In this document: piece by piece, positions 33,501 to 42,540 of the stretch
Layout of the letters: every line of letters starts with the position of its first letter
Numbering within the stretch: the stretch's first letter is position 1
The notes under the pieces: model-generated
Databases searched by the model: none
Told to the model about the DNA's origin: nothing
The model's input: only the letters and a program-made list of their open reading frames with translations
Assembly (NCBI GenBank): GCA_018389105.1
Contig: JACATO010000039.1
Span: forward strand, 682,001-746,000
DNA: 64,000 bases
Source of the DNA: Nautilus pompilius
Taxonomy: Eukaryota; Mollusca; Cephalopoda; Nautilida; Nautilidae
Reading direction: 5' to 3'
Translations under genes and position numbers: made by a program

Positions 33501-36500
33501 ACCATACATGGACTAACTTAAATAGGCTATATGATATCATCCAGGACTTTATATAAATTATATAGTTATGAGAAGAACTCCAAAAATATGGTCCGTTGGA
33601 AACCACAAAAATGTAGCCATTCATTATCTTTCCTGATAACCAACAAATGATACCAACAGTGAAAACCACAACCAGGCTAATATTTAAAACCTGTATGTTC
33701 ACGAGTTGACATGCATGGACCCTTATCTTGCAAATTATGGACAACTAAAAGATTCAATAAAGTGATATACTATCAATTTATGATCTCAAACAGCAAGAAA
33801 ACTATGATTTTATGAATCATATTGTCTAGTTTCAAGAAATGAGCAACTGGTGATAGGAAATATAAGAACACAGAAAGAAGAAGAAAATAAGAGCGAGACG
33901 AAGGGAGTGAAAAAAAAAAGTTTACTACTGTATTAGCAAAAGGAAGTGAAGCTCACAGCATGAAGACCTATGGGATCTAGTCCGACCTTTGATACAGACA
34001 GTTAAGTCACTTGCACAGACTCAATCTGTACCAGCATCATGGTATCCTTTATAACAAAAAGGATTGCCTTTCAAATTTCCTGGCCTTCACTGATTAGCAG
34101 ATGGATTGGAATAGCCACAAAGCCTCACATGCAAAAAAATATGTAATTATAACTCCAGCATGAGCAACAGAAAGCAATTTTCAGATATTTGCAATGGGGT
34201 CACTGATTATTTGAATGCTTTGTTGAAAGCATGATTTGTTTATTTACCCGATGAGCATCAGGAAGTAATAATCAATAGTTAAATTAACTGTAAAAACAAT
34301 CTAAGAAATGTATCTGATTGTCATTGAGTAAGATTTATTTCCTTTTGCTTCAATATTATATTTGGTTGATGTACTTTTATTACATATGTTATCAGCTACA
34401 TATGAAAACATGCAAATAAGATTGGAAATAACGGTATTTGCTGTTTCTGTCATTAAAGCTTAAAAAAAAAATTGGTATGAAGATGTATGATCTTTTCCTA
34501 ACCCTTTCATTAATACATAACAATAGTTCAGTGTAAACATCATATTTTTTTCTGGAGGACGTAAGTGATTGGCTCAGTTTCACAGACAAAAACAAAAGCA
34601 AATCTAGCAGTTGAGTTTATTGCATTCAATGATCTCCTAAATTTCAGAAGAAAGCAAAGAATCCTTCAAAAACTTCCTTTGCTGTACTGTGAATCACTTT
34701 ATAATCTTTCTCACAACTCTGAAATAACTGCAAAGTGATAAAGACTCAGTGGTGGTTGCCATTCCAAAACAAGTCTACATCAACAAATGGTATTCTATAT
34801 TACGAGGAATCACTAAATATCAACCTACTACAGACATATCAGAAACCATAGTAGACCATTACAATACAACAAGTCTATCTATGTCAAACAAACTAGTTTT
34901 CTTGTATGGTACAGCCTAAACAAATTTCAAGGCTTCAAGGAAATAAGTGGTATAAAACCTCAAACTATGATCAACTGTAAGTACTTGTGACATTTTATTA
35001 TCAAACTGCTAAAAGCCTAATTAGTTATCTTGCTCCCCATGCCTTAGATTCTTTAAACTGCTTAGACAATTATATTTTAGATAATGATGAAATATTTTCA
35101 TGGTAAAAAAAAAAATATTGAATTATTAGTTTTATTGATAATTCCCTTTTCACAGAAAAACCTCTAGATGAACTGATTGCTTACACATCGACTAAATTTA
35201 AGATGAAAAACTCTCAGATTGCTAGAAAAAATAGGTTTTTAAACATTTATCTCAGAGTGGCAAAACAAATTATTTTTGGTTTTAATAGCAAAATTCACAG
35301 ACAGACAGACACAGAGAGAGAGAGACATATATGCATTTATGCATTATGGGTAATTTCCATCCCCTGTATTTGCGGACATTTTTATGTGCAAACTTGAAGA
35401 GAACATTATTACTCCAGCAAATCCACCACTCTACAATTGGTATGTTGATGACTGCTTCACTAAACATAAAAAACAACAACACCGAGTCACTTGACCATCT
35501 ACAATAGTTGAATCCCTGAATTCCTATCACACTAATATCAATTCCATAACTGAAGAAATCCGGACTATTTCTTAATATTTTTCAATTCCAGGAAAAAATG
35601 TTCTTTAGATCTGTTTACAGAAAACCAAGAAAATGACTTACCCACTGAAACCCTGAGATATCGATTAATTGGAAACTCCTTATTGAATACCTACCAACTA
35701 GACTTCATAAATAAATTCTGTTAATGACATTTTTCTCAAGGTTTGTTTTCCTTACAAGCTGATCATGAACACAATAAATAACTCTGATAATCAAAAACTA
35801 CCAGAAATCACTATTCCTACAAAATGGAAAACAAAACCAAAAATTCCTAGAGAGACTTGACTTTTACAAGTTGACAATTTCTCTATTAGTTGGAATGCAA
35901 AGGAAATCAGGTTATTATTCCATTTAAAGGACAAACACAAACTTCACATTGCTGTCTATAAAAGAACATGGTAATTAACTCTACATCTTTGAAACATCAA
36001 CTTCACACACAAGAACATGAAGATCTTGCAAAACAGTCGAAACTCAAAACCCACTTGTCATCTTGGACATTCCTTTACCCAACTTTGGAAATTATGAAGA
36101 TAACAGAGACTCTTTACATTGCTAAATCCTGCCCTAAAATCAACAAATGAGTTCAAATTTTCTATCTAATGTTATATCTTGACCTTTGAAGCCTTTTAGC
36201 AAAAGATGTCACATATTCTACTGGTTTATTTTTATTGCTTAACTTTCTAGTTAAAGCAATATGTCAGTACAAATATGATAGATCATAGGGCATGTAATAA
36301 TAATAATAATAATAAAAAGTAAAATATACAATAAAAATAAGATAAAGGCCTACATAGAAATTATTGAAAAATTACCATATAGAAGTGTAATGGTTAAGCA
36401 AAAGGGAGTTGCTTGCTCTCCCTTACTTTTGATATACAAGGCCTACATTAAAGATGCATGTAGTTTAATTTTAAAATCTTGAGTAATCTTTTTTTTAAAA

Positions 36501-39500
36501 AAAAAATTTTTTTAATCTATAATAAAAGCTAACTTTTAAGTGTTTTTATAGATTTTTAAGCTGAACAAAATTTAGAAAAAAGAGTCATTACATTTATAAT
36601 TTTTATATGAACAACAACACTACGAGTAAAGATTATCCATATTTTATATTAAGTTGTCATCATTTCTGCATAGCTTTTGCTTATGTAGCTGCTTTGAACA
36701 ATCATATACTGTTTCCTTTTAAAATTTGTTTATGAAATACAATTTCCATTTATATTGAATCTCAAAAAATAATTTTTGTTGTTGAATGGAAAAACAAAGT
36801 CTTTATACTTACCAAATTAAAATTTCACTAATTATGGCCTTAGTACAAGCATCTTTAGTATCGTCATGAAGTTTATTATTTGCTGAACTCAGCTATTGTA
36901 ATAAGTGCAAACTTTGCTGTTTTGCTCAACATGAAGATAGATAAGTTTGAATTACCTTGCACCAAAACAGAAACCTAAAATGAAACTTTAAACCACCATT
37001 TTATATTAGTCATTAAACAGCTTATTATATTAATTAAATCAATAAATTAACTTAACTCTAAACTAACAACCAAAGCAGCTTATGGGTTTTATATAGATTC
37101 TAATGTACTCACTGTTCACAGCTACCCATTCATTGAGGTCTTCACCTTCAGGAAGTAACACAGCTAGCCTGAGGTTACCACTGCCCAAAGTAGCAGCGGC
37201 ATGTTTCATCAAGTCATATTGGTGAGTGCCTTCTGGAATGTTTTTCTTTGGCTTGAAAGTCCTATTATTTCGACTCCCACTTAAAAAGAAAATTAAAGTC
37301 AGAAATATTACCCTGATATAAAAAGTATCAGTTTCATCTTAGGCATAATTCTGATAAAAAATATAAATACTGCTTTAAAATGCCACTGGCTGGTTGAAAC
37401 AGGATTTTTAAGGGGTTGACTTGGATTTCAAGATTAGTTATATCCATGCCCCACAAAAGCTTAAAATCACATATTCAGACAAATGTTATAAGGTTATGGT
37501 TACCTCAGCAGTTTTACCAACAATCTGCATCTTATCCAAAGGACACATCTACATGGGACCTCAACAAATAAAATTCCCCTACACAAGCAGCCTATGTCAT
37601 CAACTCTTGCTGTTTGCAATATTTTTTAAAAAAGAAATTATTCTAAAATTCTGTATCCCCTAGAAATGCTACCATTACTGTAAACAGCAAACAGAAGAAA
37701 GCATGGAAATAAGATAACATTATTTTAAATATTTAAAAACTAATTAACAAAAATATCACTCCTAATACAACGCGAGCTTTCAAATAAACTCAGGCGAAAT
37801 AGCACTGCCGTAAATTGCATCTGGCCTGCTTTCATTTGAACACCCCCCAGTAAGACAGTATGGCTACAAACCAAAATGTAAAACTGGCCACGAGTCAATT
37901 ACTGAAAACATTCTTTACCAGCTGCTAAGAAAAGAAACAGAAACAACTGAATGTGATGCAAAGATCCAACACTTCAAGATTATTAAAACAATGCTTAGGT
38001 GACAGTTAAAACTCTTTGGACACTGAAGGTATTGAGAGAATTGAAACAACAGGAAAACTGGAGAAGAGAGACAGACAAAGAATGAAGTATTAGGGACAGA
38101 CTGTATAAGATTTTTTAGAGTACTGGTCTTAAATAAAAAACAGACATCCTAACATGTCAGTCAATTTAGTAACCAGGAAAATGCTTTCCACACCAAAAGT
38201 GCTTTTACATCAGTTGCGATTGCTATTTACGTTCTAACCATACTATAAACCATTATACCATTAAATAAGCACTAAGTATCACATTATTTATTGTGAAAAA
38301 ATACAGTATTCCCTTGATTTACATGGGAGGATGCATTACTCATAGTTGCCAATGCAAGAGCTTATAAAGGTATTAGTGAATACAAAAATTCAAATAATTT
38401 TGGACATGTCTTCCTTCATCTCTTACATATTAAATGTTGTTGATAAAAATTAATTATGCAAAAAAAGGGTTAAAGATATCCATCATACAGTAGTAAAGTT
38501 TTTTCCTATTATGCCGTACCAAAGGTTTGCAGATTTAAACAGACGATGTCTACCCCCATCAGTCACCAGTGAACTTAGCTGGTAGGAAAATGAAGTCATG
38601 CATCTTCAAACCATACTGTGCATAAGAAATTCTGGTATAACAAGTTAATAGTTTAACTTCAGATATGTGTATATTAAGGACATGCTAATCAAGGGAATAC
38701 TGTACTGTTACTTTAGACATTTGATGTGTTGTAGATAAAAGTAAGGTAGTGAAGTGTCATACGTGTGGATACTAGAACACACACATAAAATGATGGTAGC
38801 ATTAGATTCAACACATACGTGTGGATACTAGAACACACATAAAATGATGGCAGCATTACATTCAGCACATACGTGTGGATACTCGAACACACACACAAAA
38901 TGATGGCAGCATTAGATTCAGCACATACGTGTGGATACTAACCACACACAAAAATGATGGCAGCATTAGATTCAGCACATACGTGTGGATACTAGAACAC
39001 ACACACAAAATGATGGCAGCATTAGATTCAGCACATACGTGTGGATACTAGAACACACACACAAAATGATGGCAGCATTAGATTCAGCACATACGTGTGG
39101 ATACTAGAACACACACATAAAATGATGGCAGCATTACATTCAGCACATACGTGTGGATACTAGAACACACACACAAAATGATGGCAGCATTAGATTCAGC
39201 ACATACGTGTGGATACTCGAACACACACACAAAATGTGGCAGCATTAGATTCAGCACATACGTGTGGATACTCGAACACACACATAAAATGCTGGCAGCA
39301 TTAGATTCAGCACATACGTGTGGATACTCGAACACACACATAAAATGATGGCAGCATTAGATTCAGCACATACGTTGTGGATACTCGAACACACACTAAA
39401 TGATGGCAGCATTAGATTCAGCACATACGTGTGGATACTCGAACACACACATAAAATGATGGCAGCATTAGATTCAGCACATACGTTGTGGATACTCGAA

Positions 39501-41298
39501 CACACACACAAAATGATGGCAGCATTAGATTCAGCACATACGTGTGGATACTCGAACACACACATAAAATGATGGCAGCATTACATTCAGCACATACGTG
39601 TGGATACTCGAACACACACATAAAATGATGGCAGCATTAGATTCAGCACATACGTTGTGGATACTCGAACACACACACAAAATGATGGCAGCATTAGATT
39701 CAGCACATACGTGTGGATACTCGAACACACACACAAAATGATGGCAGCATTAGATTCAGCACATACGTGTGGATACTCGAACACACACACAAAATGATGG
39801 CAGCATTACATTCAGCACATACGTGTGGATACTCGAACACACACACAAAATGATGGCAGCATTAGATTCAGCACATACGTGTGGATACTCGAACACACAC
39901 ACAAAATGATGGCAGCATTACATTCAGCACATACGTGTGGATACTCGAACACACACACAAAATGATGGCAGCATTAGATTCAGCACATACGTGTGGATAC
40001 TCGAACACACACATAAAATGATGGCAGCATTAGATTCAGCACATACGTGTGGATACTCGAACACACACATAAAATGATGGCAGCATTAGATTCAGCACAT
40101 ACGTGTGGATACTCGAACACACACATAAAATGATGGCAGCATTAGATTCAGCACACGTGTGGATACACACACACATAAATGATGCAGCATTAGATTCAGC
40201 ACATACGTGTGGATACGAACACACACACACAAAATGATGGCAGCATTAGATTCAGCACATACGTGTGGATACTCGAACACACACACAAAATGATGGCAGC
40301 ATTAGATTCAGCACATACGTGTGGATACTAAAACACACACATAAAATGATGGCAGCATTAGATTCAGCACATACGTGTGGATACTCGAACACACACACAA
40401 AATGATGGCAGCATTAGATTCAGCACATACGTGTGGATACTCGAACACACACACAAAATGATGGCAGCATTAGATTCAGACGAAGGAAGCAATCTGGAGT
40501 GAGAACCTCCTGTCACCCGAACGTTGCAGTGAAGCCGAGTGTCAGAACCTTTAAACGTCGAACACAGGGGACGAAAAAATCAAGGACAATTATCGAGGCA
40601 GGTTTGTTTGTCCCAGACCTACGAGTCTCGGAGGGTTACAGAGACGACACACACATCACACGCCAGTGGTTTCCCCCGATGTATCGCACTGCTAATAGAC
40701 GGAATGGTTTCCTCGCATTGTCTCAGCAGGAGAGAGAGAGAGAGACAAAACGAAACGCCCTTTTCCCCTGCCTGGATTAATGTCGGCTGGCGAGTCCGTA
40801 CTTCAACACCGAGCCTAAGGGGTCGGCCCCCGATTTTACCTGAATTAACGCTGTAATAAAGCTAAAAAAAAAAGAGTTGGGGGAGAGAGGGGGGAGAGAG
40901 AGGAGAAGGGACACCGGCACCACCCCGTGTGTGAGTCGGTTAGCCACCGCAAACTTTTCCCCGCGCGCTGACTGAGACACCACCAATGGACGAAGGAGGT
41001 CCGACGACGATGACCCTTCGCGGAAGCGAAAAAGAGCCGGCTAAAGCCTCCGTCCCACCGAAAATGGGAGGAACACACACACACACACACACCACCCTGG
41101 AACGCTCCACACCGCTAAGAGGGCTTCAAAGGCCCCGTCTCAGAGAGGAGCGCGCGCGCCGACGGTAGGTAGGTAGGTAGGTAGGGAGAGTGGATTAAAG
41201 GAGGGGGAGGGGGGCTCGTTTGTCGCGATCCCGCTGGCAGACGTAAACAAGGAAAAAGAAAAGGCCGTCCTGCCAAATACTTACAACAGAAAGTTCAT
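27278..41298 (-). CDS. MOB1A: MOB1 kinase activator (Hippo pathway)
   Basis: MOB1 binds and activates LATS/NDR kinases after phosphorylation by MST/Hippo, in the cytoplasm and at the cortex. Four minus-strand coding exons (41285-41298, 37113-37279, 31100-31327, 27278-27519) total 651 nt and encode 216 residues, exactly the length of human MOB1A. The zinc ligands are present: Cys79 and Cys84 (TEFCVEEKCP) and the two His of YAHIYHQHF. The MST target threonines are kept, Thr12 in NNRTFKPKKN and Thr35 in AATLGSGN. The fold is otherwise near-identical to the vertebrate protein (YEYHWADGQTVKKPIKCSAP, APLQELIDKL). The start ATG sits in a 14-nt coding exon (MNFL plus TT) just inside the CpG island; intron phases agree throughout. 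Introns of about 4.0, 5.8 and 3.6 kb hold transposon debris and a minisatellite. It is divergent from the hnRNP H/F gene. Confidence 0.97.
27520..31099 (-). other. MOB1 intron 3
   Basis: AT-rich intron with GTATGT donor. It contains a Tc1 remnant (27970-28740) and otherwise only low-complexity ORFs. Confidence 0.8.
27970..28740 (+). mobile_element. Decayed Tc1/mariner transposase in MOB1 intron 3
   Basis: Plus-strand translation shows SLERGISIGMLQAG (helix-turn-helix start) and, after indels, GQRRVTTAVQDCNI, matching the family's GRPRVTT..QDR.I block. The following sequence keeps RRCACQVVLMN (compare RR..ARL.WA) but is full of stops. It lies antisense to MOB1. No terminal repeats identified. 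Confidence 0.55.
31100..31327 (-). CDS. MOB1A: MOB1 exon 3
   Basis: 228 nt between good splice sites. It encodes VDFFNQINMLYGTITEFC, Cys84, the HWADG segment and DYLMTWVQDQLDDETLFPSK, ending phase 1. Confidence 0.97.
31328..37112 (-). other. MOB1 intron 2
   Basis: A 5.8-kb AT-rich intron with GTGAGT donor. It contains a reverse-transcriptase fragment (about 35370-35610), a TAA run near 36296-36316 and a patch of raised CpG at 32830-33180 that I cannot classify. The 120-codon minus-strand frame at 33382-33744 is hydrophobic and unsupported. Confidence 0.7.
35370..35610 (+). mobile_element. Reverse transcriptase fragment, Penelope-like
   Basis: The plus-strand frame reads ADIFMCKLEENIITPANPPL and then NWYVDDCFTKHKKQQ. 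YVDD (35441-35452) is the catalytic motif of a reverse transcriptase, and the PP.....YVDD.F context resembles Penelope-like elements. After an indel, SVYRKPRK near 35600 matches the (V/T)YRKPT block that follows in that class. Flanking plus-strand sequence to about 36150 may belong to the same copy. It is antisense to MOB1 and dead. Confidence 0.6.
37113..37279 (-). CDS. MOB1A: MOB1 exon 2
   Basis: 167 nt, encoding GSRNNRTFKPKKNIPEGTHQ through DLNEWVAVN. It includes both predicted MST phosphorylation threonines, 12 and 35. Confidence 0.95.
37975..38125 (+). mobile_element. Non-LTR retrotransposon 3' ORF scrap
   Basis: Plus-strand sequence encodes IERIETTGKLEKRDRQRMKY after a frameshifted LK.QLKLFGH-like stretch. 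This is the C-terminal pattern of many LINE ORF2 proteins (GHV.R...IE....TGK..GKR.RGRQR.K). About 50 residues survive, within MOB1 intron 1. Confidence 0.5.
38304..38702. mobile_element. MITE with long TIRs in MOB1 intron 1
   Basis: A 399-bp element flanked by TA, with inverted ends CAGTATTCCCTTGATT matching exactly over 16 bases, followed by further similarity (CATG). TA target and CAGT termini fit a pogo-like Tc1/mariner MITE, but its end sequence differs from the element at 25269-25757, so it is a separate family. No coding capacity. Confidence 0.85.
38757..40479. repeat. Minisatellite, about 31 copies of a 56-bp unit
   Basis: A tandem array fills about 1.7 kb of MOB1 intron 1. Each unit contains GCACATACGTGTGGATACT, a CA-repeat of variable length, and AATGATGGCAGCATTAGATT. 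Variants include CTAGA (mostly in the left part) versus CTCGA (mostly right), an inserted T in ACGTTGTGG, GATT versus CATT, and small deletions near 40155-40220. Because 56 is not a multiple of three, the frames shift each unit, so the many ORFs on both strands are artefacts. The left-right split of variants suggests stepwise local amplification. Confidence 0.97.
41285..41298 (-). CDS. MOB1A: MOB1 exon 1 coding part (14 nt)
   Basis: ATG AAC TTT CTG TT followed by donor GTAAGT. Joined to exon 2 it gives MNFLFGSRNN, matching the family start MSFLFSSRSS. No gene finder would call this exon by length; homology and phase decide it. Confidence 0.9.
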
Positions 41299-41546
41299 TG
41301 TTCATCCAGAACAGAAAATACGAAAGCAGGTTTCCTTCTCGCTTTATCTCTCGCTGGTTTACGCGTCGGAAATTTCAGTGTAAATTTGGATGATTCAGAT
41401 GTCAACGGATGGACCTCCTTTTTTTTTTTTCTTTTTCTTTTTCTTTTTTTTTCCCCTTCTTTTCTTTGTTTTTTTTTTTTTTTTTTTTTTTTTTTTCCCT
41501 TTATTTATGAACGCCAATCCCCCTGTGTAGCGGAAACAAAAAATAA

Positions 41547-41557
41547 AAGATGGCTGC
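41547..41557 (-). promoter_or_regulatory. YY1-like site, MOB1 side
   Basis: Read on the minus strand as GCAGCCATCTT, one base from the YY1 core GCCGCCATCTT. It lies about 250 bp upstream of the MOB1 ATG, in MOB1 orientation. Confidence 0.4.
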
Positions 41558-41764
41558 TGCGTCCGTAAGCTTTAAGATCTCGCTCTAATTAATTATTATT
41601 ATTATTATTTATTTATTATTTATTATTTTTTTTTGGTTGTTGCGATTCAATGCATTTTAAATTAATAGAAAATGGGTTTTTTTTTTTTTTTTTTCTTTAG
41701 TTTTAAAAAAAAATTTTGTTGTTGTTTTCACGAGAACGTAATTTCTGTTCGGAAATCTTCGAAG

Positions 41765-41809
41765 ATTCTCGTGAGAGAAGGTTTGTCCGCCATCTTTGAT
41801 ATACGGAAG
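41765..41809 (+). other. HNRNPH: Candidate non-coding first exon of hnRNP H/F
   Basis: CpG-rich sequence ends in an ETS-like CGGAAG directly at the strong donor GAAG|GTAAGG. A YY1-type site (41787-41797) sits just inside, a place typical for such sites downstream of start points. The 5' boundary is a guess. No ATG precedes the donor in a useful frame, so the exon would be 5' UTR. Confidence 0.45.
41787..41797 (+). promoter_or_regulatory. YY1-like site, hnRNP side
   Basis: CCGCCATCTTT contains the full YY1 core in plus orientation. Together with the site at 41547-41557 it makes a divergent pair, each pointing along its own gene. Confidence 0.5.
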
Positions 41810-42383
41810 GTAAGGAATTGGTGTGTGCTGAAATATTTTCCCTAATATGAACTATTTAGTAACATTAACCATCCCGCTAAGTCTGAATGCAGTTAGTTTT
41901 GATGTTCAGGAAGGAAGTTTCGACAAAATGGTTTTTGTGGGATTGTTAAATATTCGTTTGTTTTGCGATTTTGTTTTTCCCTTGTAGATTATCTAGCACG
42001 TGCAATCTTTGTCTGGCGCCAAACGCGTGGTATTTCATTAAAATAAAACACAACCCCCCCCCACCCACACCACCAGCTTAGGGCTTTCAAGTTAAACTTC
42101 TGATCCAGCAGATAAGCTCGCGTTTTATCAGCTGTACTTAACGCTTAAAATGAATGCGTGGTGGCAAAAAGTACTGCACTTGGCATGGGTACCGCTAGTA
42201 GTGCCGACTGGCTCACGAGTAACGCTTACACCACCAGCTCGCGCGGATCGATCGATACCTGATATAATTCGTGGGAACCTAATATGGTAGCTTAGTTTAT
42301 TTACTCGTTTCTTCGTTGGGAGGAGGATTTCCTCTCGCCACGTTTGCGGCACAAAACAAAAGAAATTCCATCTGTAATATATG

Positions 42384-42391
42384 TGACGTCA
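42384..42391. promoter_or_regulatory. Perfect CRE palindrome
   Basis: TGACGTCA, the consensus CREB/ATF element, lies 29 bp before the ATG of the alternative first exon at 42420. Confidence 0.55.
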
Positions 42392-42419
42392 TCGAGCGAC
42401 TGATCCTATCGTCGTTTAC

Positions 42420-42540
42420 ATGGCGTCACGTCGGGGAAAGGAGGATTCCAGAACGTTTGATGGGGGGGAGAGAGAGGGGGACAGCTTCCCGCTGCATTTG
42501 GAGGAACAGAAACGACTACCCTTGAAATACTACGTCAAAG
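42420..42540 (+). CDS. Candidate alternative first coding exon, hnRNP H/F locus
   Basis: An ATG opens 40 codons plus one base, ending at donor CAAAG|GTACTT in a GC-rich patch. The peptide begins MASRRGKEDSRTFDGG and ends RLPLKYYVK; it is charged and I do not recognise it. Spliced to the exon at 47804 the frame continues for 26 more residues (DCLKILHEQQHFANEYDAFF and on) to a TAG at 47881-47883, a total of 66 codons. It does not enter the RRM frame. It could be a separate microprotein, an upstream ORF, or a first exon of an unseen gene. Confidence 0.4.

Larger units (their letters stand above)
40490..41820. promoter_or_regulatory. CpG-rich divergent promoter of MOB1 and hnRNP H/F
   Basis: High CpG density begins right at the end of the minisatellite and spans the MOB1 start exon and the candidate first hnRNP H/F exon. 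It includes a CA run (41073-41091), GGTA tandem copies (about 41164-41184) and a long T-rich tract (41418-41497). The two genes are transcribed away from each other with about 0.5 kb between the MOB1 ATG and the plus-strand exon, a bidirectional arrangement. ORFs between 40433 and 41568 are composition artefacts. Confidence 0.65.

Noticed and set aside
33382..33744. A 120-codon hydrophobic minus-strand ORF in MOB1 intron 2
   Set aside because: F/I/L-rich composition expected from AT-rich DNA; no family resemblance or splice support.
38713..40286. Repeated Cys-rich ORFs on both strands of the minisatellite
   Set aside because: The 56-bp period is not divisible by three, so the frames change every unit and the repeats simply recycle CA/TG codons.
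38757..40479. CRISPR-like array
   Set aside because: Units are contiguous with no unique spacers, and the context is a eukaryotic intron.
40433..41168. Protein-coding exons in the GC-rich region next to MOB1 exon 1
   Set aside because: Open frames overlap on both strands, are low-complexity and lack homology or splice coherence; the region is MOB1 intron 1 and promoter.
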